Position numbers and translations under genes: made by a program. The notes under the pieces were generated by a model. The model worked only from the letters and a program-made list of their open reading frames with translations. It was not told where the DNA came from and made no database searches. A stretch of 64,000 nt of DNA from NCBI RefSeq assembly GCF_028283705.1, contig NZ_JAPWKD010000019.1, positions 62,001 through 126,000 of the forward strand. The letters are read 5' to 3'. Below are positions 20,275 through 28,105 of this stretch, one piece after another (within the stretch, counting starts at the first letter, position 1; each line of letters begins with the position of its first letter). The stretch is from Pantoea sp. (lineage in GTDB: Bacteria > Pseudomonadota > Gammaproteobacteria > Enterobacterales > Enterobacteriaceae).

Positions 20275-21465
20275 TCAGGAAAGGAGATCAACAGCGATGC
20301 GGCTTAGGGCAATGGCACCCACTTTGATACAGGCTTCATCAGGTTGATAATCGGAGTTGTGCAAATGGTCATGACGCCCGTCAATCGCTGAACCGAACTC
20401 AATCTGGCAACCCGGTACACGCTCCGTGAAGTATGAAAAATCCTCAGCGCCAAAACTGGACTTCGGCGTGGCTTCAATACGCTCACCAAAATGTTGTGAA
20501 AGGATGCCTTCGACCTGATCGATAAGATGTTCGTCATTAATCAGAGGCGGGACACCACGTTGGTAATTCAGCGTGATTTCTACGTCCATTGCCTGGGCAA
20601 ACCCGGTGCAGATGCGACGGAATGCGGCCTCAATTTGGTTCCGACGTTCCGCAGAGCGCGCGCGCACCGTGCCCTGAAAAATACAGCTGTCAGGAATGAT
20701 GTTATGAGTGCTTCCCCCCCCTATGTGGCCGATGGTCAGCACAGCAGAATCTGCCGGATCGACCTCGCGCGAGATAATGGTCTGCAATTGAGTGATTAAA
20801 CCGACGGCGGCGATAATGGGGTCGCGGCCCATATGGGGGCGGGCGGCATGGGTTGATACCCCCTTCACCGCCACATCAAATTCATCACTGGAGGCGGTAC
20901 TGGCACCACGCGTCAGCGCGATCCTTCCCGCCTGCAACTCTGGTTTATTGTGGAGCGTGATGGCCAGATCGATACCGTCGGCTGCGCCATCGGCGATCAT
21001 GGCAGCGGCGCCACTTTCTGCGGTCTCTTCGGCAGGCTGGAAAATCAGACGCACATTGCCTTTCAGCTGCGGCGTGAGATCTTTCAGGGTAGCCGCCACG
21101 CCCAGCAGGGTCGCCGTATGCAGATCATGCCCGCAGGCATGCATTTTCCCGGCAATCTGGCTGGCATAGGACAAACCCGTTTGCTCCTGCATCGGCAGTG
21201 CATCCATATCGGCGCGTAACAATAACGTCGGGCCAGTCGCGCCCCCTGAAATATCTAACTGAACGCCGGTTCGTCCTACGCCGGTTTTCGGTTGATAGCC
21301 CATTTTCTCCAGTTCAGACCTGACAATTTCCGCAGTTCTGACTGTGTCAAAACCCAATTCAGGAAAGGAATGAATATCACGACGAATAGCGATTAAATGC
21401 GGTTCGAGTTCAGCAACTTTATTATTGATATGAAGCGTCAAATCTTGCGATTGAAGGTTATGCAT
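20275..21465 (-). CDS. M20-family amidohydrolase (hippurate/N-acyl-amino-acid hydrolase-like)
   Basis: A 396-residue metal-dependent amidohydrolase of the M20D/AbgB group. Metal-binding motifs seen: RADMDALPMQE, HACGHDLHTATLLG, and PAEETAESGAAAMI; a dimerisation domain covers about residues 185-300 with ...HAARPHMGRDPI. No signal peptide, so it is cytoplasmic. Start 21465 has AGGGG five bases upstream; a longer frame to 21555 lacks family similarity. As first gene of an operon with a basic/polar amino-acid importer, it probably releases an amino acid from an N-acyl or amide conjugate that the importer brings in. The exact conjugate cannot be read. Confidence 0.85.
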   Translation of the reverse strand: MHNLQSQDLTLHINNKVAELEPHLIAIRRDIHSFPELGFDTVRTAEIVRSELEKMGYQPKTGVGRTGVQLDISGGATGPTLLLRADMDALPMQEQTGLSYASQIAGKMHACGHDLHTATLLGVAATLKDLTPQLKGNVRLIFQPAEETAESGAAAMIADGAADGIDLAITLHNKPELQAGRIALTRGASTASSDEFDVAVKGVSTHAARPHMGRDPIIAAVGLITQLQTIISREVDPADSAVLTIGHIGGGSTHNIIPDSCIFQGTVRARSAERRNQIEAAFRRICTGFAQAMDVEITLNYQRGVPPLINDEHLIDQVEGILSQHFGERIEATPKSSFGAEDFSYFTERVPGCQIEFGSAIDGRHDHLHNSDYQPDEACIKVGAIALSRIAVDLLS

Positions 21466-21468
21466 CAT

Positions 21469-21780
21469 TACCCCTGGTGTTGGAAAATTTCGCCATAGCA
21501 GGGAGTGAAATGAATTACTCTGCCACGGTCTTTTCTTAATGATCGCAGCATTCACCAGACGCTATTTTTATTAAAACCATTTATCTCCTGCCTCAGGGTC
21601 GTTTTTTTTAATAGGTCTGGATTTAACAGGGAATGAACGAATTCTCATATGAAATAATTATCACGCAGGCATTGCGATATTAACCAAAAGTGTTTGATAG
21701 CCGGTCAGATAACAATATCAGAAGCATGGACGGCGCCGGGTAAGCACCAGACGCCTGTAATAAGAAATGGTTATTAATAA
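21469..21780. other. Intergenic region between M20 operon and LysR gene
   Basis: No gene is supported in these 312 bases. The stretch should contain the leftward promoter of the M20/ABC operon. It is AT-rich near 21580-21680. I saw no convincing operator or hairpin with a T-run. Confidence 0.3.
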
Positions 21781-22686
21781 TTATTCTGTCAGTTTACCGC
21801 CTACTGCATGTTTAATCAGCCATTCGGCAAAACGCCGGGCATAGGGATTAGTAAAACCCGTTTGAGGATAGATAAGATAAAAGTCTTCGCTGCTTTGTAA
21901 ACGGGCAGAGAACGGGGCGATGAGCTTTCCGGTGTGTAGCTGATCTTCCACCAGAGAAAGACGGCCCAGAGCAACACCAAAACCAGACTCAACCAGATTC
22001 AGCACACAGGCGTAAGTATCAAACTGAACACCTTCAGAAGCATTGATATCTGTGGCTCCGGCAAATTTCAGCCATTCTCCCCATCCTTCCTGATAACCCA
22101 TGACATGCAGCAGGTGATGGTGTTTAAGATCGCTAACCTGTTGCAGAGGGAGCGAATCGGCCACACGCGGGGAACAGACCGGGAAAAGGGTATCATAGCT
22201 AAGTCGCACGGCATTAACGCCAGTCCACTGGCCTTTGCCCCAGCGAATTTCCATATCCGCTTTAATATCTTCCTCACGCATCCAGATATCGGTATTGAAT
22301 TGCAGGTTGATATCCGGGTTTTCCTGACTAAATTCGCCCAGTCGGCGGGCATTGAGCCAGTAGGTAAAGAAGGCGATGCTGCCTTTAATTTTGATCTGTC
22401 GCCGATGGCCTTCGCCAAAGATCTCATTGGTTGCTACCTCAAGGCGCTGAATCGCAGCCTGCACCACCGTCAGGTAGGACAAGCCTTCCTCGGTCAGTTC
22501 GATTTTGCGCGCATGGCGAATAAAAAGGCTGGTTTTAAAATGGGACTCAAGACTGCGGATGTGCTGACTGATCGCCCCCTGCGTCATATGCAGTTCGTCC
22601 GCAGCCAGCGTAAAACTCTGCAACCGCGCGGCTGATTCGAAAGAACGCAACCAGTTCAGCGGGGGTAACTTTTTTAAATTCTGCAT
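21781..22686 (-). CDS. LysR-family transcriptional regulator (GcvA-like)
   Basis: A 301-residue LysR regulator. The N-terminal winged helix-turn-helix begins LPPLNWLRSFESAARLQSFT and includes ELHMTQGAISQHIRSLE as the recognition region; residues about 95-300 form the periplasmic-binding-like effector domain. It belongs to the GcvA-type branch (LNWLRSFE start). ATG at 22686 is listed; a TTG at 22695 has a better-placed AGGAAG and may be the real start. It is divergent from the Cys/Met-type PLP gene at 22916 across 230 bases, the classical layout of a LysR regulator and its target. Confidence 0.88.
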   Translation of the reverse strand: MQNLKKLPPLNWLRSFESAARLQSFTLAADELHMTQGAISQHIRSLESHFKTSLFIRHARKIELTEEGLSYLTVVQAAIQRLEVATNEIFGEGHRRQIKIKGSIAFFTYWLNARRLGEFSQENPDINLQFNTDIWMREEDIKADMEIRWGKGQWTGVNAVRLSYDTLFPVCSPRVADSLPLQQVSDLKHHHLLHVMGYQEGWGEWLKFAGATDINASEGVQFDTYACVLNLVESGFGVALGRLSLVEDQLHTGKLIAPFSARLQSSEDFYLIYPQTGFTNPYARRFAEWLIKHAVGGKLTE

Positions 22687-22915
22687 AGCGCCCAATATCT
22701 TCCTGTTAATACCCTGAAATGTCGGGTTGCTATTATTTATCCCGAATCATAGCCAGAGTGTAACGAAAAACCTTAACCGGCATGCATTAATTTTAATGCG
22801 TCTCAGCCGTGTTTTTTTTCCATTTAATTTTTGCGCATTTTCACTGATGCTTGCCTCCCATCAGTAACAACCAACGGCCTGACGTGCGGCTGGATTAACA
22901 ATAAGTGAATGCGCA

Positions 22916-24064
22916 ATGGAACATGTTGAAACGTTATTAGCCGGGCTGGATCATTTTACTGATGATGCCAATGGCGGCCTCGTTCCCGCAATTCAACCTG
23001 CGGTAACCTCTCAAATATTGCCCGGACAGGGTGCGCTACATTATGCCCGCAGTGGAAATTCGACTGCCCGGCTGGCCGAAAAACTGATGACCAAACTGGA
23101 ATCCGGGGCTGAGGCTGCGTTGTTTAATTCCGGCGTCTCTGCCGCCTGGGCAGTCCTCTCGACACTAAAGCACGGCGACAGCCTGATTGTGGAAGAAGAA
23201 TGTTACTACGAGTTCCGCAACATCATGTTGGCTTACTGCACGCAGCATCAAATCCAGCTGATATTCGTTGATCTGAATGACAACGAAGCGCTTGAGCAGG
23301 TGCTGCGCTGCCATCAGGTCAACGTCGTATGGGCAGAGACCGCCACTAATCCACTCTGGAAAGTGATCGATATCGCGCAGGTTGCCGCGCTGGTGCACCG
23401 TTATCAGGCCCGACTGGTGGTCGATGCCACCGTTTCAACCCCGTTGGCGATTAATCCACTGCAACTGGGGGCCGATATTGTTCTGCATTCCGCGACCAAA
23501 TATCTTAATGGTCACGGCGATTTAACTGCCGGATTTCTTGTTACCCGAGAGGTTGATGAATGGTGGGAATTGATGATGTGGTTCCGCACCAGTTCTGGTA
23601 CGGTGCTGCAAACGCTGGATGCCTGGATGCTGCTGCGTGGTATGCGAACCCTGGCATTACGTTTCAGACACGCCTGTGACAATGCGGAAAAACTGGCTCA
23701 GGCCCTGTTGCAGCATCCTGCCGTTCGCGAGGTTCACTATCCCGGCCTGGAGGGGGACCCGTGGTACAGTAATGCTCAGCGGCAAATGAATGGGTTTTAT
23801 GGCGCAATGCTGTCTTTTCGCTTACACGGAGGCGTGACTGCGGCAAGTCTAATCAGCACTCTCACGCGCACGATCCGCCATTCCACCTCTCTGGGTTCGA
23901 CAGAAAGTTTAATTGAACATCGCCAAAGTACCGAAGGCGATCAGTCGCGTTGCCCGGCTGACCTGGTCCGTTTGTCCGTAGGGATTGAAAACAGCGATGA
24001 CCTGATTGCGGATATGCAGCAGGCACTGGATGCCATTAGCCTGATGACCCCGGTGTACTCATGA
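22916..24064 (+). CDS. Cys/Met metabolism PLP-dependent enzyme (cystathionine gamma-synthase family)
   Basis: A 382-residue fold-type I PLP enzyme. The phosphate/neighbour-subunit motif HYARSGNST is at 42-50, the stacking region FNSGVSAAWAV near 70-80, ETATNP at 141-146, the PLP aspartate in VVDATVSTP, and Schiff-base K195 in HSATKYLNGHGD. The family includes cystathionine beta/gamma-lyases, gamma-synthase and methionine gamma-lyase; sequence alone does not decide. The stop overlaps the EamA exporter start by four bases (ATGA), so enzyme and exporter act together. Divergent LysR suggests control by substrate. Confidence 0.83.
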   Translation: MEHVETLLAGLDHFTDDANGGLVPAIQPAVTSQILPGQGALHYARSGNSTARLAEKLMTKLESGAEAALFNSGVSAAWAVLSTLKHGDSLIVEEECYYEFRNIMLAYCTQHQIQLIFVDLNDNEALEQVLRCHQVNVVWAETATNPLWKVIDIAQVAALVHRYQARLVVDATVSTPLAINPLQLGADIVLHSATKYLNGHGDLTAGFLVTREVDEWWELMMWFRTSSGTVLQTLDAWMLLRGMRTLALRFRHACDNAEKLAQALLQHPAVREVHYPGLEGDPWYSNAQRQMNGFYGAMLSFRLHGGVTAASLISTLTRTIRHSTSLGSTESLIEHRQSTEGDQSRCPADLVRLSVGIENSDDLIADMQQALDAISLMTPVYS

Positions 24065-24978
24065 AAGCAGAGAACCCAACGCTGTTGACCTGGCTGCTGT
24101 TAGTGCTGATGGTGTTGTTATGGGGAATCAGCTGGCCCGCGATGAAGATGGCGTTAAATGTGATTCCGCCATTATGGTTAGGTGTGATCCGCTTTCTGAG
24201 TGGCAGTCTTTGTTTATTTCTGTTCCTTGCCTGCAAAAAAGGATTAACGCTGCCAGCGAAACAGGACCTGCCGATTCTGCTTAGCGTTGGGTGTTTACAA
24301 ATGCTGGCTTTTACTGCTTTGGGACTGGTGGCAATGCAGTATACCGACGTCAGCCGCGCGGCGTTATTAGCCTATACCACACCCTTATGGGGGGTGGTTA
24401 TCTCCGGGGTGTTTTTCCGTCAGGTCCCCAGCCTGGCACAACTCTGCGCATTATTAACCGGTTTGGTCGGGATAGTGCTGGTGTGTTCTCCTTCCGAAAT
24501 AGACTGGCATACCCCAGGTGTGTTGAAGGGGTGTCTATTGTTGTTGCTGGCCGCTGGGTGCTGGTCAGTGGTAATCTTTCATGTTCGCCACCATCGCTGG
24601 GTACAAAGCCCACTTGCCCTGGCTCCCTGGCAAATGCTGTTTGCCACAGTGCCAATGTTTATTCTGGCTTTAATCTTTGAAGGAGAGCCGAAAGCTATAG
24701 TCTTTACCCCATCAATTTTCAGCTTACTGGTATTTATCGGTCCGGTTGCAACGTCAATATGTTTCGTTATCTCAACCTCTTGTGGCCGAAAAGTCAGTAG
24801 TTTTGTCATGTCCAATTTCACTTTAGGTGTCCCTGTGGTGGGCAATATTGCTTCACTGTTTATTCTGGGAACGACGATGAGCATATCGTTTAAAGCAGGG
24901 TTATTGCTGGTCGTGTTGGGAAGTCTGCTGGCTATTTATGCCGGAACCCGGATCCAGGGGCATAGACTTCCTGAGTAA
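24061..24978 (+). CDS. EamA/DMT-family transporter
   Basis: A 305-residue inner-membrane carrier with two EamA repeats, about ten helices, opening WLLLVLMVLLWGISWPAMKMAL near residues 10-31. DMT carriers usually export amino acids or related metabolites. Translational coupling with the preceding PLP lyase/synthase points to export of its product or of a toxic amino-acid analogue, as seen for YdeD/RhtA-type proteins. The ligand is inferred only. Confidence 0.85.
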   Translation: MKAENPTLLTWLLLVLMVLLWGISWPAMKMALNVIPPLWLGVIRFLSGSLCLFLFLACKKGLTLPAKQDLPILLSVGCLQMLAFTALGLVAMQYTDVSRAALLAYTTPLWGVVISGVFFRQVPSLAQLCALLTGLVGIVLVCSPSEIDWHTPGVLKGCLLLLLAAGCWSVVIFHVRHHRWVQSPLALAPWQMLFATVPMFILALIFEGEPKAIVFTPSIFSLLVFIGPVATSICFVISTSCGRKVSSFVMSNFTLGVPVVGNIASLFILGTTMSISFKAGLLLVVLGSLLAIYAGTRIQGHRLPE

Positions 24979-25022
24979 GGTGTGGAAATCTTAACCCTGA
25001 CGCGATAAAGGCCAGATTGCGA

Positions 25023-26510
25023 ATGGGGTTCTGTATGCAACTCAATGACGGGGCACTTCATATCGAAGATAACATAACAGACGCCGTCTGGAATGATGTG
25101 AAATCATTGCTATCTGGTCTTGATGATATCGCTGTAATTTTAAAAGATAACACTATTCTAACTAACGTTTTGGATATACCTGACGCCGTAAGTTCAATGC
25201 AGTTTGAGAAATGTAAATTCGCAGCACCAACTGAGCTATCCGGATTGAAAAATGGCAGGAGCGTTATTTTAAAAAATTGCAGACAAGATTTATTATTAGG
25301 CAATGTTAAAATAAGAGGGATTGTTTGTAATTACTTTGAAATTTCGCAGGAAGGGAGGCGTATTTCACCAGGCTTACTATCACCAGATATTGAAGAGTGC
25401 ATCTTTAATTCATGTATTTGCGTGGGAAAAGTGCCAGCAGTATTTAAGCACGTGTCTTTTATTGATAAGATTAGATTAACAAAAAATAAAAAAACACCGA
25501 AGATTGCCACAGAGAACACTGACAGTGATGATGAGGAAGAACACGAGCATTTATTTTTTTATGATTGCATTTTTCAGGATTACACTGAAATAAACATCAA
25601 CATCCATGCAAAAATTTCAATTCATCTTGAAAACTGCCGCACAACCAGTACCGACGAAAGGTTTCACCCCTCGATAACGTTCCCGGCCAACTCGGAAATT
25701 ATAGATATAAAGATAATAAAATCCAATCTAAGTAAATTATGTTTATCCTTATTTATGTCTTCAATTGAAAATCTGATCATAAATGATAGTTCAGTAGGAT
25801 CCTTGCAATTAGCGACTATAGAAAATGATGAGAAAAACGCCATCTACAACGTTGTAATTACGGAATCGATTGTTAATGAGTTAAGTTTACGCTACCGGGA
25901 TATCGTACATGAGCTGGTTTTAACCAATACCGTTTTCAATACCGCGCCTCAGATGTTTGGCGCAAAAATTTCCGAAGGAAGCCAGTTCCCTATAAGGAAA
26001 TATTTTGTTAGCAGAAAAGGTGAGCACGATGCCTCTTGTTATCGAACACTAAGATACATCATGGAATCACAAAGAAACCGCGATATGGAGGGGATGTTTT
26101 TCTCACTGGAACAAGAGAGCTTACTTAACACGAAAAATAAGCTGCATAAGTTATTCAGTATCAGCAATATGTATTATTTATTGTCAGATTACGGCACCAA
26201 CTATCGCAGACCATTGATTATCTTTCTGTTATCAATTCCATTCTTCACAATTATTTACTCGTTAATCAGAACTCACACGGTCGCTGTTGATTTGCCGATA
26301 GACTGGAAAAACATCACCAACTCCTTAATATTCACTTTAAAGCAAACATTTCAACCTTTCGATAATCTTAAAAACACGCAAGAGATACAGGAGGGTAATT
26401 TAATAAAATCAGTATTTTTATCCTGTGTGGCAATAGCGAACACCTTATTTTCATTCCTGCTGCTGACTTTATCAGGGTTAGCAATAAGATGGCGGTTTAA
26501 AAGAGGTTAA
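25023..26510 (+). CDS. Unrecognised protein: beta-strand-rich cytoplasmic part plus C-terminal membrane domain
   Basis: I do not recognise this 495-residue protein. Its codon use is visibly AT-rich compared with neighbours, suggesting recent transfer. Residues about 1-330 are dense in short Ile/Val/Leu-rich strands alternating with Asn, Asp and Cys (for example ECIFNSCICVGK, FYDCIFQDY), like irregular pentapeptide or right-handed beta-helix proteins. An acidic patch DSDDEEEHEHE-like lies near 170. Residues about 385-410 and 455-485 are hydrophobic helices flanking a QTFQPF loop, ending WRFKRG. That layout resembles pentapeptide-repeat proteins ending in a small ion-channel-like membrane module; this is inference. 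TTG 25017 or ATG 25035 are alternative starts. Confidence 0.6.
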   Translation: MGFCMQLNDGALHIEDNITDAVWNDVKSLLSGLDDIAVILKDNTILTNVLDIPDAVSSMQFEKCKFAAPTELSGLKNGRSVILKNCRQDLLLGNVKIRGIVCNYFEISQEGRRISPGLLSPDIEECIFNSCICVGKVPAVFKHVSFIDKIRLTKNKKTPKIATENTDSDDEEEHEHLFFYDCIFQDYTEININIHAKISIHLENCRTTSTDERFHPSITFPANSEIIDIKIIKSNLSKLCLSLFMSSIENLIINDSSVGSLQLATIENDEKNAIYNVVITESIVNELSLRYRDIVHELVLTNTVFNTAPQMFGAKISEGSQFPIRKYFVSRKGEHDASCYRTLRYIMESQRNRDMEGMFFSLEQESLLNTKNKLHKLFSISNMYYLLSDYGTNYRRPLIIFLLSIPFFTIIYSLIRTHTVAVDLPIDWKNITNSLIFTLKQTFQPFDNLKNTQEIQEGNLIKSVFLSCVAIANTLFSFLLLTLSGLAIRWRFKRG

Positions 26511-26632
26511 GACGTATAAAAATTCTCAGAATTAGACTTACCGAGAGAAAATTCTGGCCAGATGGACATATTGCAGCATGCAGTGTAACCACGAAACGGA
26601 GATAAGGGCAGCCAGCACAGACCCGGAATAAA

Positions 26633-27049
26633 TTATTTCGCCCAGTCTTCCAGCTGAAGTCCTTTTACACGCTCAAACTCTCGCGTGTTATTGGTCACAA
26701 GAATGGAACATGATGCCACCGCATGTCCGGCAATTGCAGTATCATTTGGACCAATCGGTGTGCCTGAGGCTGCAAGTGCGATTTTGATTTCGGTCGTTGC
26801 ATCTACTGCAGCTCGATCCCATGAAAGAATTGCATCAAGACGAGCACAAAAGGCTTCTACAAGCAGCGCATGGCGAGGAGAGGCCTTTTTACCGATTGCC
26901 CCAAAGCGCATTTCAGCATAGGTGATCGCTGAAACAACAATGCGATGGTTGCGTAACACGGCCTGTTCCAGCCGCATAATCACAGCTTCCGGTTGCTCAC
27001 GCATAATGAAAGAACAGATGTTAGTGTCCAGCATGTACGTCTTGTTCAC
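26633..27049 (-). CDS. vapC: VapC toxin, PIN-domain ribonuclease
   Basis: A 138-residue PIN-domain RNase. The acidic catalytic set is present: D8 in MLDTNICSF, E in ITYAEMRFG, D in GTPIGPNDTAIAGHA and the terminal TNNTREFERV motif. VapC toxins cut RNA (often initiator tRNA) with magnesium when not bound by antitoxin. Its ATG overlaps the vapB stop by four bases, the usual antitoxin-first order. It sits next to an AT-rich orphan gene, typical of an accessory island. Confidence 0.93.
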   Translation of the reverse strand: MNKTYMLDTNICSFIMREQPEAVIMRLEQAVLRNHRIVVSAITYAEMRFGAIGKKASPRHALLVEAFCARLDAILSWDRAAVDATTEIKIALAASGTPIGPNDTAIAGHAVASCSILVTNNTREFERVKGLQLEDWAK

Positions 27050-27276
27050 AGTTCGAATCTTCCTTCATCGTTAACAACATCTTCCCGATCTGCCATAAAA
27101 TCTGCGTCAGCTTTTTCAAGTTGAGAGAATGAACTCCAGGTCGGCCGAACCGGACGCAGGATGATGCTGTCACCTTCACGAATGATCTCCAGCTCGCTTA
27201 CTCCTTCGAAATCGAGATCACGAGGCAAGCGTATTGCACGGTTATTTCCGTTTTTAAAAATTGATACGGTTCTCAT
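27046..27276 (-). CDS. vapB: VapB antitoxin, AbrB/MazE-type DNA-binding domain
   Basis: A 76-residue antitoxin. The N-terminal swapped-hairpin DNA-binding fold is seen as VSIFKNGNNRAIRLPRDL...GDSIILRPV (about residues 4-42). The C-terminal tail, rich in acidic and aromatic residues, should wrap the VapC active site. GGAGAAGATC precedes the ATG. It should repress its own promoter through the direct repeats at 27323-27353. Confidence 0.92.
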   Translation of the reverse strand: MRTVSIFKNGNNRAIRLPRDLDFEGVSELEIIREGDSIILRPVRPTWSSFSQLEKADADFMADREDVVNDEGRFEL

Positions 27277-27322
27277 GATCTTCTCCAGGTTGGTTGACTA
27301 CAATACAGAGAGTCTTTCACAT

Positions 27323-27358
27323 ATGCTTAGTATATGCAGATGCTTTGTATATGTGCAA
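27323..27358 (-). promoter_or_regulatory. vapBC promoter with two direct operator repeats
   Basis: On the minus strand TTGCAC (27358-27353) and TATACT (27334-27329) are separated by 18 bases, a good sigma-70 promoter 53 bases before the vapB start. The same stretch contains ATGCTTAGTATATG (27323-27336) and ATGCTTTGTATATG (27340-27353), 14-base repeats with one mismatch and a 17-base period, flanked by CACATAT/ATATGTG. Binding by VapB-VapC would block both promoter boxes. Confidence 0.75.
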
Positions 27359-27483
27359 CATGAGTGTTCTTCGAGAAAGACTATACGCTCTTAATCAGTG
27401 CAGGCGATGCTACGTGAAATCTGAGAAAAGAGCAGGGTATTTGGTAAGGAGTTTTGCCGTAGCGTTGTCTGGATTGGCACAAA

Positions 27484-27559
27484 CCGTAGCGGCGCGATTT
27501 ATCGCGCAGTTTGTACGTCATCATGGCTGGACGATGCGCGAAAAATCACGCCGCTACGG
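27484..27559. repeat. Imperfect 24-base inverted repeat, REP/BIME-like element
   Basis: The left arm (27484-27507) starts CCGTAGCGGCGCGATTTATC. The right arm (27536-27559) is its reverse complement at 22 of 24 positions, with a 28-base spacer. Each arm itself contains a small GCGCGA/TCGCGC hairpin. The pattern resembles dispersed palindromic intergenic repeats of enterobacteria. It lies in the 400-base gene-free stretch between vapB and the small membrane protein gene, in which I see nothing else. Confidence 0.7.
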
Positions 27560-27676
27560 GTGAGGTGAGTTATGAAGTGCGCTTTCGGATAGTTAATTTA
27601 ACATAACTATCATTACCCGAACTTTTATAGCGGCTTAATTAAGATGTCACCCTAAACTAACCATCACACCTGAAAC

Positions 27677-28003
27677 TCAATTTCGATGGCTGTGCACTAG
27701 TTGTATTGGCTCTTCGTATTTTCCTGCGATTTTTTCGTGCTGAGGCATTGAATAGACAACATTTCGCTTCACAGCAATCTGTGCGACGAGTTCATCAAAA
27801 GGTGTTGAACTGACAATGGGTTCTTTCATGTAGTTGATGTAGACGTAGGTTTTGTGACCCTCGCCTTTAACATACAGGATTGAATCCATTTTGATCAGGT
27901 ACTTACTACCCCCAACTGCATCAATGTAAAGCATGAGAACAAATCCAAAGAAAGCGAAAGGTAAGATTATTCCTAATTTCGCCATCAGGAAATGATCTCG
28001 CAT
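27677..28003 (-). CDS. Small membrane-anchored hypothetical protein
   Basis: A protein of 108 residues (102 if the internal ATG at 27985 is the start) that I do not recognise. One hydrophobic segment at about residues 8-28 (AKLGIILPFAFFGFVLMLYI) is followed by a polar, strand-rich domain of about 75 residues with YVKGEGHKTYVYINYM. Topology suggests an inner-membrane anchor with a periplasmic domain. Ribosome-binding sites are weak at both starts. It is isolated, between the repeat element and the convergent-side terminator of the sugar-acid carrier gene. Confidence 0.5.
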   Translation of the reverse strand: MRDHFLMAKLGIILPFAFFGFVLMLYIDAVGGSKYLIKMDSILYVKGEGHKTYVYINYMKEPIVSSTPFDELVAQIAVKRNVVYSMPQHEKIAGKYEEPIQLVHSHRN

Positions 28004-28055
28004 AATCTTTTCATTTTCTTTAAAAAAAAAGACTGTTCGGCATTTCTGATGTTCG

Positions 28056-28085
28056 CTTCAGGCAGCCAGCACTCGCTGCCTGAAG
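28056..28085 (-). terminator. Hairpin downstream of the sugar-acid carrier gene
   Basis: CTTCAGGCAGC (28056-28066) and GCTGCCTGAAG (28075-28085) form an 11-base perfect stem with an 8-base loop, 20 bases after the leftward stop at 28106. A nine-T run on the minus strand follows about 26 bases later (28030-28022). Confidence 0.65.
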
Positions 28086-28105
28086 TGGTCTAGGCAATTA
28101 TCGTG

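Noticed and set aside
27294..27563. Open frame across the vapBC promoter and palindromic repeat
   Set aside because: It covers the promoter/operator and one arm of the palindrome, lacks a start with ribosome-binding site and its product is low-quality sequence.
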